The notes under the pieces were generated by a model. That model was not told the DNA's origin and did not search any database. It saw only the letters and a program-made list of their open reading frames with translations. 64,000 bases of DNA from CBDFKB01 sp965248715 (GTDB lineage Bacteria > Pseudomonadota > Alphaproteobacteria > Rhizobiales > Rhizobiaceae). The position numbers were made by a program, and so were the translations under genes. Of the stretch, positions 1-9,009 are shown piece after piece. Position 1 is the stretch's first letter, and the number at the start of each line of letters is the position of its first letter. The stretch lies in the NCBI GenBank assembly GCA_965248715.1, contig CBDFKB010000007.1, positions 186,001 to 250,000 on the forward strand. Reading direction: 5' to 3'.

Positions 1-511
1 GCTTGTTGAGCAACCCCTCGCCAAGCATGGAGAGCACTTTCGCCTGTTGCGGGGTCAGGCTGTTGAACCGGTTTACCAAGTCCACGGTTTCCGGCGCCGG
101 CGCCGCTTTCAGATCGAAATCGCCAGGCACCGCGATTTCCCCTTCAAGCACCTTGCTGACCGAATCGCGGATTTGGTCGGCGGTCGACGATTTTGGTACA
201 AAGCCGGATGCACCGAGCGCGATCGCGCGGGCGATAGTGCCGGCATCTTCGGTGGCGGAAATGATCATCACCGGCAAAGCCGGAAACTCGGCCCTTAGCC
301 CGATCAGCCCAGTAAAACGGTTTGACCCGGGCATCGCCAAATCAAGCAATATCAGGTCGGCGTCGTCATGTTCGCGGGCCATCAGGACCACATGTTCGTA
401 GTCCCCGGCCTCGATTACTGCAAGCTTAGGCGATAGTCCCTCAAGGGCCTGCTTCAACGCCCCGCGAAACATCGGGTGATCGTCTGCGACGATGAGTTTC
501 AGTTGTTCCAC
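1..511 (-). CDS. LuxR/NarL-family response regulator (3' end beyond window)
   Basis: The minus strand reads without a stop from a GTG at 511 to the window edge, about 170 residues. It opens with a receiver domain: acidic pair D10-D11 in ADDHP, phospho-acceptor D57 in LILLDLAMPG, and conserved K107 in GFVPKS. The last visible residues, LTPQQAKVLSML, are the start of a LuxR-type helix-turn-helix, so the DNA-binding half is cut off. As a family this is a two-component output regulator that binds DNA when phosphorylated. It is divergent from a sodium:solute symporter pair. By analogy with other symporter/LuxR-regulator pairs it may control that transporter, but this is inference. No sensor kinase lies in the window. 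Confidence 0.85.
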   Translation of the reverse strand, partial: MEQLKLIVADDHPMFRGALKQALEGLSPKLAVIEAGDYEHVVLMAREHDDADLILLDLAMPGSNRFTGLIGLRAEFPALPVMIISATEDAGTIARAIALGASGFVPKSSTADQIRDSVSKVLEGEIAVPGDFDLKAAPAPETVDLVNRFNSLTPQQAKVLSMLGEGLLNK

Positions 512-799
512 TACTTCTTGCCCGCCGGTACTGCTGCCCGATCAGCGCTCCCGCAGCCCGCCAAATCGGCGACCATATCGCGGTAACGCCGGCAAGCCCG
601 CTCCATTTGCGCTTATCATGACCAAAAATCACGGGCCGATCAATCTTCTTCGCTATCAAATAACCACCTTAGGCACGACCTTTGGTTCGAGGGGCTGTCC
701 CGCGCACATAAAAGGCTTTAATGCTAGAACGGTGGGTGCGCGCTAATTGCTGGCGTGTATGCTGGGCGGCGGAACAATTGTTCAGGGGCTTTTTTGACC

Positions 800-1042
800 A
801 TGATTGACAAACAGCATTGGCGCAATTCGGGCCGGGGGTTGGTATTGGTTGCGCTAAGCGCTGTGATTTTGATCGTTCCGGCGCTATGGCTGGTTGGCAC
901 TCGGGCCAAGGCGACCTGGCTGTTTTCGACACCTGGCAATCTGTTGATCCTGTCGGCTGGCATTCCAGCAGCGCTGATCGTGATCATTATCGTGTTCAAC
1001 GCCCGTAAGAAGGCTCTGGATATTGCTGTCGATACATTCTGA
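800..1042 (+). CDS. DUF4212-like small symporter subunit
   Basis: A small membrane protein of 80 residues. The ATG at 800 is preferred to an in-frame upstream start because the product then begins MIDKQHW, close to the usual start of this family. Two hydrophobic segments (about residues 13-32 and 45-65) are separated by a short polar loop, followed by a positively charged ARKK that suggests a cytoplasmic C-terminus. DUF4212 proteins are predicted small subunits of sodium/solute symporters and normally lie directly before the large subunit. Here the stop lies 20 bases inside the symporter frame if that uses its TTG start. Substrate unknown. Confidence 0.7.
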   Translation: MIDKQHWRNSGRGLVLVALSAVILIVPALWLVGTRAKATWLFSTPGNLLILSAGIPAALIVIIIVFNARKKALDIAVDTF

Positions 1043-2774
1043 AAATGCCGACCAGGACCAGATGTTCCCCGTGCTTTCGGTGAGGCTCGGCCGGCTTGCT
1101 GGTGCCACGACGACCATTTTTGCCGCATGCATCGCTACGATGCTGCTGCTTGAGCGAATTGGCGTGAATGGCGATATCATCGCATATATATTCATCTTGT
1201 TTGAACTGGTGTTGTTCACCCTGGTCGGATTTGGCGCCAAAACCCTTAATGTGGCCGAGTTCTTTGTTGCCGGGCGCCGGTTGCCGGCTGTTTGGGCTGG
1301 CATGGCAACTGCCGCCGCGCTAATGGCGTCATTCACCTTTTTTACCACCACCGGACTGTATGGCATCGGGTTTCGTAGCGCCGCGTTTCTCGGCGCCGGG
1401 CTGATCGCTGGCATGGGGTTATCGGTGATCGTTTTAGCTTCGGCCCTAAATAGTTCGCGATGCCGCACCGTGCCAGAATTTCTCGGCACCCGTTTCGCCA
1501 GTCCAGCCCTGCGGCTGTTTTCGGCGATTGTGCTGGTGATTGTCCTGGTTGCCTTGCTTGCCGCAATTTTGACCACTACCGCCGAATATGCTGGCCGGTT
1601 CCTGTTGCTGGGCCGGTCCTATCTGATCACAGTGCTCATCGCACTTGCGGTGTTGCCGGGCCTATTTGGCGGTATGCGGGCGGCGGCGCGGGTATTGATC
1701 GTCCAATATATCGTGCTTGCCGCCGGATTGCTGGTGCCGCTCGCATGGCTCGCATGGCATTTTGATGGCACGATCATTCCGCAATTGAGTTATGGTAGTG
1801 TGATCCTGCCTGGCCTTGAAACAATGCCGGCCGACCAAGTGAGCGACATTGCCTGGTTGTCCGATTTCGGCATTTTTGCCGGGGCAGCGCTGGGCGTGGC
1901 CGCACTACCGATTGTCGCCAATTTCGGGTTTTCGGCCAGTTCACGGCAAGACAGCAGAACCGCCTTCGCCTGGGCCATGGCATTTTCCGCGATCTTGATT
2001 CTATCGGCGCCGGCAATCGCCTTTTTCGCCGCCGCCGCCGTGGAGGCTGCTATTGGTGCTTCGCTTGGTGGTCAATTGCCTGCATGGGCGGCAAATTGGG
2101 CATCATCCAACGATTTGACCCTTTGTCAGGGCGCATCCAGGGTGGTCGATGGAAACTGTGACAGCAATTTTGGCCAAGGCGGCGCGCAGTTGCTTTTGAG
2201 CGGTAGGGCAATGGTGCTGGCCGCGCCGCAGATCGCCGGACTGCCGGTTGCCATGTCGGTCGCGGTACTGGCGGCGGCATTTGCTATGGCGCTATCGAGC
2301 CTAACGATGTTGGCGCAATCCATGGCGGCGATCGTCAGCGTCGATATTTATGCGCCGTTGCTGAGACGCCGCCCGACGCCAAACAACCTGATCTTTGTCG
2401 CCCATCTTGCCGTATTGGCAATGGCGGCATTGGTGGTTACGGCGATTTTGTGGTTGCCGGTGCCGTTTGGCGAACTTCCATTTGTTGCATTGGCACTGTG
2501 TGGCGCCACGATTTTGCCGGCTGCAAGCTTTGCCACCTGGTGGCCGAACGGCAAACCGATAGGCGTAATTGCCGGCATGGCGGCAGGCATTGTCGCTGGC
2601 GCCTTGCATCTTCAATGGCAAGGCCATTGGCAGGCGCTTTGGCACCAAAGTACCGGCCGCCTTGCCAGCGATCCCAGCATTTTGGTGGCCGGGGTATCGG
2701 GCGCTGCCGCCTGTATGATTGTAGCAGTCGCGGTATCCTTGCTATCGGCCCGCCTCGACAAAAAAAGCGCATAA
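1023..2774 (+). CDS. Sodium:solute symporter (SSS family)
   Basis: A 583-residue integral membrane protein with about a dozen hydrophobic helices. The stretch after residue 70, with KTLNVAEFFVAGRRLP and then an MASFTFF helix, is the recognisable SSS (acetate/proline-type) core. It probably imports a small organic solute with Na+ across the inner membrane. The frame can start at TTG 1023, overlapping the upstream small subunit, or at ATG 1062 (MFPVLSV); the overlap suggests translational coupling but does not settle the start. Gene order (small subunit, large subunit, divergent LuxR regulator) matches known regulated symporter loci. Substrate cannot be read from sequence. Confidence 0.85.
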   Translation: MLSIHSENADQDQMFPVLSVRLGRLAGATTTIFAACIATMLLLERIGVNGDIIAYIFILFELVLFTLVGFGAKTLNVAEFFVAGRRLPAVWAGMATAAALMASFTFFTTTGLYGIGFRSAAFLGAGLIAGMGLSVIVLASALNSSRCRTVPEFLGTRFASPALRLFSAIVLVIVLVALLAAILTTTAEYAGRFLLLGRSYLITVLIALAVLPGLFGGMRAAARVLIVQYIVLAAGLLVPLAWLAWHFDGTIIPQLSYGSVILPGLETMPADQVSDIAWLSDFGIFAGAALGVAALPIVANFGFSASSRQDSRTAFAWAMAFSAILILSAPAIAFFAAAAVEAAIGASLGGQLPAWAANWASSNDLTLCQGASRVVDGNCDSNFGQGGAQLLLSGRAMVLAAPQIAGLPVAMSVAVLAAAFAMALSSLTMLAQSMAAIVSVDIYAPLLRRRPTPNNLIFVAHLAVLAMAALVVTAILWLPVPFGELPFVALALCGATILPAASFATWWPNGKPIGVIAGMAAGIVAGALHLQWQGHWQALWHQSTGRLASDPSILVAGVSGAAACMIVAVAVSLLSARLDKKSA

Positions 2775-2787
2775 ACCCGGCAATATC

Positions 2788-3199
2788 TAGCGCTTGTCAC
2801 CAAGCGTAGGATTTGCTTCGTCGCGCTATCTGTTTGTTTTGGCGCGTATTCTTGTCCGAAAACCGCTACACACTTTTCGGGAATACACGCTAGCGCTTAT
2901 CACGAAGCGTAGGATTTGCTTCGTCGCGCTATCGCTTTGTTTTGTCGCGTATTCTTATCCGAAAACCGCTACACACTTTTCGGGAATACACGCTAGCGCT
3001 TGTCACCAAGCGTAGGATTTGCTTCGTCGCGCTATCGCTTTGTTTTGTCGCGTATTCTTATCCGAAAACCGCTACACACTTTTCGGGAATACACGCTAGC
3101 GCTTGTCACGAAGCGTTGGAATAGCTTCGTCGCGCTATCGCTTTGTTTTGTCGCGTATTCTTATCCGAAAACCGCTACACACTTTTCGGGAATACACGC
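2788..3199. repeat. Four tandem copies of a 103-bp repeat
   Basis: Four head-to-tail units of exactly 103 bp (2788-2890, 2891-2993, 2994-3096, 3097-3199), nearly identical; the first is the most diverged. Each begins TAGCGCTTGTCAC and ends CGGGAATACACGC, so every unit is bounded by TA. Single or partial relatives occur at 16.56, 23.40, 34.16, 41.2, 49.87, 52.9 and 62.33 kb. Short open frames across the array are by-products of the repetition. The array fills the whole gap between the symporter and the next gene. Confidence 0.95.
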
Positions 3200-3208
3200 T
3201 AGCTGGGC

Positions 3209-3802
3209 TCAGGAGCCATCACCCGGTTGGGTGGGTCCCGCCAATTCGGGAGCTGGCTCGGCGGGCGCTTCGCCATCAGGTATCCCATTGTTGGTAAGTT
3301 CCCGGCGCAGGCTGTGTACTGCATCGGCGAACTTGCCAAGCGCACGTTCGGCAAGCGAGGGTTCGTTTGCCGCGGTTTCAGGCAGGGGTTGCGGCGCGGT
3401 TTCAGGCAGGGGTTGCGGCGCGATTTCAGTGTCGGGTTCAGGCTCGCTTACCGGTTCCTTGGCCGGAGGCGGCAAAACCATTTGCTGGTTACGCAAGGCG
3501 GCAATTTCATTTTGCAGGGCATCGACTTTGCCGTTCAGCCGATCGATTTCCACCTCATAGGCCTGGCGTTCCTCGATCGACAATTTGCAAACAAAGCGCA
3601 GGCCGCGCTTTTGGCAAAAGCCGACCGCGCCGGTCGAGCGGTCGAGCCGGGCAAATCCGCCTTTGGTTTCCCGCAAAATAAACTGATCGCCGCCGGCAAT
3701 CGCCTCAAGCGGAATGATCAGTTGCGTGTTGGCTGCATTACCAGAGTTGGCGCCTAACCAAGGCAAAAACGCCAAAACAAGGAGTGCCTTGCGATACATC
3801 AT
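3209..3802 (-). CDS. Exported coiled-coil protein, function unknown
   Basis: A 197-residue protein with an N-terminal signal peptide (MMYRKALLVLAFLPWLGA, cleavage probably after residue 23). The mature part has a small domain with two cysteines (residues about 63 and 71, GFCQKRGLRFVCKL), then a heptad-like coiled coil (about 75-107), then a Pro/Glu-rich tail with a nine-residue motif, QPLPETAPQ-like, repeated. It is expected in the periplasm or attached to the envelope. I do not recognise a named family. The tail repetition suggests local sequence expansion. Convergent with the tandem-repeat array. Confidence 0.7.
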   Translation of the reverse strand: MMYRKALLVLAFLPWLGANSGNAANTQLIIPLEAIAGGDQFILRETKGGFARLDRSTGAVGFCQKRGLRFVCKLSIEERQAYEVEIDRLNGKVDALQNEIAALRNQQMVLPPPAKEPVSEPEPDTEIAPQPLPETAPQPLPETAANEPSLAERALGKFADAVHSLRRELTNNGIPDGEAPAEPAPELAGPTQPGDGS

Positions 3803-3957
3803 GGGTCTTACTTTACAAACGCGTGTGCCGCCGCATCCGCTGCTACTTTACAAAATTGTCTGCGACCTGCACAAGCCCTGCCGTAAGGCGGAGTATACAC
3901 GGTTCGCAAGGATATCGCCTGCGAGCGGTCAGATTGCCGTTCGCGCGCAGGTGGGCA

Positions 3958-4317
3958 ATGAGATTGATTTATAAGATTGTACCGGAAACCGAGTGGCACC
4001 AAGCTGCCGAATGCGGAAGCTTCGCTGGCTCGGCGATCGACCGCAAAGATGGCTATATTCATTTTTCCGATGCCGACCAGGCGTGCGAAACCGCACAGCG
4101 GCATTTTTTCGGCCAACAAGGTCTGTTGCTGGTCGCGGTCGATGCCGACCGGCTGGCGGCGGAATTTGGCGACGCGATGAAATGGGAAACCTCACGCGGC
4201 GGCAAATTGTTTCCCCATTTATATGCGGTGTTGCCCATAGGGTTTGCCATATCGCTTGAGCCCTTATTGCCGGATGGCCGCGGCGGGCACCATTTTCCGG
4301 TCGGATTTCCCGCGTGA
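3958..4317 (+). CDS. DUF952 family protein
   Basis: A 119-residue protein. The ATG at 3958 is chosen because the family begins near the IYKIVPETEW motif; a longer in-frame extension upstream runs through non-conserved sequence. DUF952 hallmarks visible are the GSAIDRKDGYIHFSDADQ stretch and a later KLFPHLYAVLP. The biochemical role of the family is unknown. Its TGA stop overlaps the GTG start of pyrD (GTGA), so the two are very likely co-transcribed and translationally coupled. Confidence 0.8.
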   Translation: MRLIYKIVPETEWHQAAECGSFAGSAIDRKDGYIHFSDADQACETAQRHFFGQQGLLLVAVDADRLAAEFGDAMKWETSRGGKLFPHLYAVLPIGFAISLEPLLPDGRGGHHFPVGFPA

Positions 4318-5399
4318 ACCTGTACCAAAGTCTGGTGCGTCCGGCGCTGTTTACGCTTGATGGCGAACGCGCGCACCGCCTGTCATTGTTCGCGCTCAGG
4401 GCCGGGCTGGCGCCTGGTACTGGCAAGCCGCAGCGCTCGCTCGCGGTCGAACTGGCGGGGTTGAAATTTCCCGGACCGATCGGCCTTGCCGCCGGTTACG
4501 ACAAAAACGGCCAAGCGCCGGGACCGTTGGCCAGGCTCGGCTTCAGCCATGTCGAGATAGGCACGGTGACGCCAAAACCCCAACCCGGCAATCCGAAACC
4601 GAGGCTGTTTCGTCTTGCCGCCGACCATGCGGTGATCAACCGCATGGGGTTCAACAATGACGGCCACGCCGCCGTACTGGCACGGCTTGGTAAACAGCCT
4701 AGTGCTGGCATCGTCGGTGTAAATATCGGTGCCAACAAGGATAGCGCCGACAGGATCGCAGACTACAGCCTGGGTTTGCAGACCTTTTGGCCGGTCGCTG
4801 ACTATTTCACCATCAATATTTCATCCCCAAACACGCCGGGTTTGCGCGATCTGCAATCGGCGGACAATCTTAAAAGATTGCTCGCCGTCCTAGATGATAC
4901 CCGCGAGCGGCTGACAGCCATGACCGGCACCAGGCGGCCGATGTTCCTCAAAGTGTCGCCGGATCTTGATCGCCGTGAAATTGATGCGATTGCTGGCGCT
5001 ATCGAACAAATGCCGCCGGACGGGTTGGTGGTATCAAACACCACCCTGTCGCGTGCAAAACTGCCCGGCGGCACCCATCGCGATCAAGCCGGTGGCCTGT
5101 CTGGCCGGCCATTGTTTGAGCGGTCAACCATTGTGCTGGCCCGGTTTCGCCAACGCCTTGACGCCCGATTTGCGATCATCGGTGTAGGTGGCATCGACAG
5201 CGCTGAAACCGCTTGGGATAAATTCGCCGCTGGTGCTGACCTGCTGCAATTATATTCAGGCCTTGTCTATCACGGCCCGGGCCTGGTATCGGCGATCAAC
5301 CAAGACCTTGCCGCACGGCTGGCTACTGAAGGTCTTGCCAATATTTCTGAGATCACCGGCACCACGACCGACGATTGGGCGGCGCGCGACTTGCCTTGA
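4314..5399 (+). CDS. pyrD: Dihydroorotate dehydrogenase (quinone), class 2
   Basis: A 361-residue class-2 enzyme that oxidises dihydroorotate to orotate in pyrimidine synthesis and passes electrons to membrane quinone. Visible motifs: AAGYDKNG (about 59-66), GTVTPKPQPGNP (about 83-94), NRMGFNN, NISSPNTPGLR with the class-2 catalytic serine, FLKVSPD with the FMN-contacting lysine, and GVGGIDSAE plus LLQLYSGL for the FMN phosphate. The N-terminal helical stretch typical of the membrane-associated class is present. Start is GTG at 4314, overlapping the DUF952 stop. Confidence 0.95.
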   Translation: MNLYQSLVRPALFTLDGERAHRLSLFALRAGLAPGTGKPQRSLAVELAGLKFPGPIGLAAGYDKNGQAPGPLARLGFSHVEIGTVTPKPQPGNPKPRLFRLAADHAVINRMGFNNDGHAAVLARLGKQPSAGIVGVNIGANKDSADRIADYSLGLQTFWPVADYFTINISSPNTPGLRDLQSADNLKRLLAVLDDTRERLTAMTGTRRPMFLKVSPDLDRREIDAIAGAIEQMPPDGLVVSNTTLSRAKLPGGTHRDQAGGLSGRPLFERSTIVLARFRQRLDARFAIIGVGGIDSAETAWDKFAAGADLLQLYSGLVYHGPGLVSAINQDLAARLATEGLANISEITGTTTDDWAARDLP

Positions 5400-5409
5400 C
5401 CGCCGGCGG

Positions 5410-6762
5410 TTACCCAACAAACGTGGTACGCAGCCGGCCTGGCATCGAGGCCAGCAACAACAGGCCACGACAGATCAAGAATAGGTGCAACGCCATCCAC
5501 AGGCCATGGTTTCCAAACAGCGGTGTTAGCAGCCACCAAGCGATGAGATATGCGGCTAGCGCCACCACCATGGTGCGGCTCATGTCTCGCGACCAGGTGG
5601 CGCCAATGAACACCCCATCCATTTGAAACGCCAGCACCCCGGTCAACGGGGTCAGCGCCGCCCATAATAGAAATGGGGCCGCTTGCCCACGCACGGTCTC
5701 GGCGGTGGTCATGATCGCCACCAATTGGCTGCCAGCGAATAAATAGACCGCTGCCAGCGCCAGTGCCAGGACGACATTCCAGGCGAAGGTCATTTTTAAT
5801 GCCCGATTAAACCCTTCCTTGTAATTGGCGCCAATCGTGCGGCCGACCAATTGTTCGGCTGATACCGCCAGACCGTCGAGGAAATAGCCGGCCAACAAGA
5901 AGAAGTTCATCAACACAGCATTGGCGGCCAGGGTCAGTTCACCGAAGCGCGCACCCTGTGCAGCGAAAAACGCGAACGCGAAAACGAGCGAAAACGAGCG
6001 GATCATGATGTCGCGATTGATCGCCATCATGCGTGTCAGTGCGGCCCGATCAAGGATTACGTCCCAACCCGGCAGGCGGCGTAGGTCGAGTAGGCGGCCT
6101 GCGATAATTAGGCCGAGCACAGTCGCGGTGATTTCCGCGATCACGGTGGCGATGCCGACCCCGGCGATGCCCCAGCCGAGCCACAAACCGAGCACAATCG
6201 ACAAAACAATATTGACCCCGTTGAGCACGGTTTGGATCGCCAGTCCCAAACCGGACCGGCCAAGGCCGATCAACCAGCCGAGCAGGGCGTAATTTGCTAA
6301 GGTGAATGGTGCCGAATAAAGCCGCCAGTTCATGTATATGCGGGTCGAGCGTGCAACTTCCTCGCCAGGGTCCATGAAGTATAGGCCAAGTGTGATGAAA
6401 AATGGCCCGACCGCGATCAACACCAACCCGCCAAGCGCGGCAACTACCAGCGCTCTTAACAGCGTCGCCTGCATTTCGGATTTCGATTCAGCGCCAAGCG
6501 CCTGGGCGGTTAATCCAGTGGTACCGGCGCGCAAAAAGTTGAATGTGGTCAAGATCAAATCAAACAGCACTGCGCCAATCGCCAGCCCGCCGAGCACGGC
6601 CGCTGAACCCATGCGGCCAACCACTGCGGTATCGACCATGCCCAGAAGCGGCGTCGACATGTAGGCGAGCATCATCGGCAGCGCCAGCGACAGCACCAGG
6701 CGGTTGTTGATCTCGAACGGTCTTACAACCGCCGGCACGAGCGGTGTGGATTGGGTGTTCAT
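5410..6762 (-). CDS. MATE family efflux transporter (DinF/NorM-like)
   Basis: A 450-residue protein with twelve predicted transmembrane helices in two similar halves (start MNTQSTPLVPAVV). The N-terminal LALPMMLAYMSTPLLGMVDTAVVGR is the characteristic first helix of MATE exporters of the DinF branch. Such proteins expel cationic compounds or metabolites using an H+ or Na+ gradient. It converges with pyrD with only about 10 bp between them and is divergent from the deacetylase-like gene. The substrate cannot be inferred. Confidence 0.88.
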   Translation of the reverse strand: MNTQSTPLVPAVVRPFEINNRLVLSLALPMMLAYMSTPLLGMVDTAVVGRMGSAAVLGGLAIGAVLFDLILTTFNFLRAGTTGLTAQALGAESKSEMQATLLRALVVAALGGLVLIAVGPFFITLGLYFMDPGEEVARSTRIYMNWRLYSAPFTLANYALLGWLIGLGRSGLGLAIQTVLNGVNIVLSIVLGLWLGWGIAGVGIATVIAEITATVLGLIIAGRLLDLRRLPGWDVILDRAALTRMMAINRDIMIRSFSLVFAFAFFAAQGARFGELTLAANAVLMNFFLLAGYFLDGLAVSAEQLVGRTIGANYKEGFNRALKMTFAWNVVLALALAAVYLFAGSQLVAIMTTAETVRGQAAPFLLWAALTPLTGVLAFQMDGVFIGATWSRDMSRTMVVALAAYLIAWWLLTPLFGNHGLWMALHLFLICRGLLLLASMPGRLRTTFVG

Positions 6763-6896
6763 GGGCCGTGAAAGTTCAAGGAAATGTTGCCAAAGTTATC
6801 AATTAGCTGCGCGCTACTTGCAATAGTCTGCGCCATGGTATTTGCGATTACCCGTCGTGCCTATGTTCATAACCGACCTGCAAGAAACCAGCGCTA

Positions 6897-7799
6897 ATGC
6901 CGTTGCCAATCGTCAAAAACCCCGCCTTTGTCAGCGATGGTGCTGCCAGCAAGCGGCTAAACGCGACCAAATATCAGCGTATCGAGGCGATCCTGGTCGA
7001 AGACCGCATTATCGCTGAAGGCGCGTTCCAGCTGCCATCGCCAATTGCCCAGCAATTAATCGCCAAGGTGCATAGCGCCGAATATGTCAGCCAAGTGCTG
7101 ACCAATTCCGTGCCACCGCAAGTCTCGTCCATGATCGGTTTCGATATCAATCCGCAAATGGCTGCCCGCGCCAGGTTCGGCTGCGCGACTACTCTGCTCG
7201 CCGGCGAAATTGCGCTACAAAGCGGTCTTTGTTGCAGCACTTCCGGCGGCAGTCATCACGCCAAATGGCAGCAAGGTGGCGGGTTCTGTGTGTTCAACGA
7301 TGTCGCCGTCGCCGCCCAAACCTTGATCGATAGCCAAGGCGTGGAAACAATTCTAGTATTCGACTGCGATGTCCACCAAGGCGACGGCACCGCACAAATT
7401 TTCGCCAATGACAGCCGGGTCAAGACGGTATCTATCCACGCTGAGCATAATTTTCCGAGCAGCAAAGAGCGCTCCGATATCGATGTCGGCCTAGCCGACG
7501 ATACGGGTAACGCGCCTTATCTCGAAGCGCTAACTGACACGCTTGCCCGCGCGCTCGACCTCGCGACCCCCGATTTGGTGTTCTATAATGCTGGGGTTGA
7601 CCCTCATCATGACGACCGGCTCGGCCGTTTGGCGCTCGATGATACGGGACTGGCCGAACGGGACCGCATGGTGATCGGCACCATGCGCGAACGTGGCATT
7701 GTGCTTGCTGCGGTCATGGGCGGTGGCTATCAGCGTGACATTGAAGTGCTGGCGCGCCGCCACACCATTTTGCATCGGGTTGCCAGCGAGTTTATTTAA
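6897..7799 (+). CDS. Histone deacetylase family protein (amidohydrolase)
   Basis: A 300-residue class-II-like HDAC superfamily member. Zinc site and catalytic motifs are readable: paired histidines in SGGSHHAKW (about 119-122), DCDVHQGDGT (about 159-168), and YNAGVDPHHDDRLG (about 228-241). Bacterial members hydrolyse acetylated amides such as acetylpolyamines or acetate-releasing substrates; which one applies here is unknown. Start ATG at 6897 gives MPLPIVKNPAF, matching the usual family N-terminus. Cytoplasmic, apparently monocistronic. Confidence 0.9.
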   Translation: MPLPIVKNPAFVSDGAASKRLNATKYQRIEAILVEDRIIAEGAFQLPSPIAQQLIAKVHSAEYVSQVLTNSVPPQVSSMIGFDINPQMAARARFGCATTLLAGEIALQSGLCCSTSGGSHHAKWQQGGGFCVFNDVAVAAQTLIDSQGVETILVFDCDVHQGDGTAQIFANDSRVKTVSIHAEHNFPSSKERSDIDVGLADDTGNAPYLEALTDTLARALDLATPDLVFYNAGVDPHHDDRLGRLALDDTGLAERDRMVIGTMRERGIVLAAVMGGGYQRDIEVLARRHTILHRVASEFI

Positions 7800-7806
7800 G
7801 GTCAGC

Positions 7807-8079
7807 TCAGTCGGCTTTTCGCCATCTAAGAATGCGCATCACCAGGAATATCGGCACCACTACCGCCGCGCCGAGCGCTACATATTGCCCGAAGCGCCCA
7901 AACGCCTCGAACCCAAGCATCCAGATTTGATGGAAGAAATCGCGGACCGCGGACCAAATGTCGAGCGCACTCCAGTTGAGCGCGCTCATGATCATGCCGA
8001 CAATCAACGAAAGGATCGCCAGGCGAATAATTACCCCCAGGGGTGATCCGCCAAGGAAGCGATTAACGGCGTTCGACAT
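7807..8079 (-). CDS. Small two-helix membrane protein (DUF6460-like)
   Basis: A 90-residue protein with start ATG at 8079 (MSNAVNRFLGGSP); the longer frame upstream reads basic, non-conserved sequence. Two hydrophobic segments (about 16-36 and 62-82) flank an amphipathic stretch rich in Trp and Phe. The opening VNRFLGGSPLGVIIRL resembles short alphaproteobacterial membrane proteins grouped as DUF6460; role unknown. It lies just downstream of the RNase T2 gene on the same strand, so the pair may share a transcript. Confidence 0.65.
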   Translation of the reverse strand: MSNAVNRFLGGSPLGVIIRLAILSLIVGMIMSALNWSALDIWSAVRDFFHQIWMLGFEAFGRFGQYVALGAAVVVPIFLVMRILRWRKAD

Positions 8080-8162
8080 GTTGTGCCCCGAGTTTGCAAA
8101 AGTTGATTGCAGGTAGCCCGCAAAATTGGCAATTGCAAGGTTCGCCAAATTGCTGCTGGTGA

Positions 8163-8927
8163 TTACTGCAAGCCGACCGGGTCGACGACGCCGCCGGGAC
8201 AACCTGGATCGGTTGCCGGTGCGGCGCGGATCAGCGCGCCGACATCACTTGTTAGTGACAAATCGCCGGCAAGGCCAATGGTGATCTCAACGATCAGTCG
8301 CCTGTTGCCGTCTTGCTTGCAGGCGATACGCATGTGTTGGCCGGCACCGGGGCCGAACGTTTGCTCGAACCCGGCGCGGATCGTGTCGCCGGTAAGCGCA
8401 CGGCCGATCGCGCTGGCAAATAGCACACCCAGTTGCGAGTTGTTGATGGCATCGAGCAGGTCGAGAGAGTGTTGGAAATATTCGCGCGCCGATTTGCCAT
8501 AACAGGTGCCGTGCTTGATCCATTCGTGGCGCTCCAGGCCGGAGGCGACACCGGGCATTGCCCTGGCAAGGCGTTTTGCCAGTTCCGGCGAAAGCGCCGG
8601 CGCCGGCAGTGCCAACCAATTTCCTCCCTTGTCACGGTCGCGGATCGCATCACCAACCCCGCAGTAAGTGTTGCGGCGCGGCTGTGGCCATAATCCGTGC
8701 AAGGAGAATTTATCGATCCGGTTCCCCGCCTGGCGCTGGCTTTTGCATTCCGGTTTTCCGGGTCGGGTTTCGCAAAACGCCGGCTGCCAACTGATCGCCA
8801 GCACATAGCGCTTGCCGCCGCCAGTGTATTGGCGTGCATTGGCGAACCAAATTGCGGCCAGCACGGCGACCAGCAGCAATATGGTTGCCAAATTGCGCCA
8901 TTTGGCAAATGGCCCAATCAGCGCCAT
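8163..8927 (-). CDS. Ribonuclease T2 family protein
   Basis: A 254-residue secreted RNase of the T2 family, which cuts RNA without base specificity via 2',3'-cyclic phosphates. An N-terminal hydrophobic anchor or signal (about residues 12-27) is followed by the two catalytic blocks: FSLHGLWPQ (about 93-101, CAS-I) and HEWIKHGTCY (about 154-163, CAS-II), which hold the catalytic histidines. Cysteines are spaced as in bacterial T2 enzymes. It probably acts in the periplasm, in scavenging of RNA phosphate or nucleosides. Start ATG at 8927 (MALIGPFAKW). Confidence 0.92.
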   Translation of the reverse strand: MALIGPFAKWRNLATILLLVAVLAAIWFANARQYTGGGKRYVLAISWQPAFCETRPGKPECKSQRQAGNRIDKFSLHGLWPQPRRNTYCGVGDAIRDRDKGGNWLALPAPALSPELAKRLARAMPGVASGLERHEWIKHGTCYGKSAREYFQHSLDLLDAINNSQLGVLFASAIGRALTGDTIRAGFEQTFGPGAGQHMRIACKQDGNRRLIVEITIGLAGDLSLTSDVGALIRAAPATDPGCPGGVVDPVGLQ

Positions 8928-9009
8928 ATCGCGGCCTGCCAGTCCACACTCGGCGAGTAGAGCAACGGAAGTATTTTCATTTAGTGCTGCCGTGTTCTAA
9001 TTTCCGTTT

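Noticed and set aside
2788..3199. Possible CRISPR array
   Set aside because: The four 103-bp units are contiguous and nearly identical with no variable spacers, and no cas genes are near.
2794..3560. Series of open frames across the tandem repeats
   Set aside because: They recur with the same peptide in each unit only because the repeat has no stop in that frame; no ribosome site or conservation.
3784..3957. N-terminal extension of the DUF952 protein
   Set aside because: Non-conserved, basic and before the family start; ATG 3958 is more plausible.
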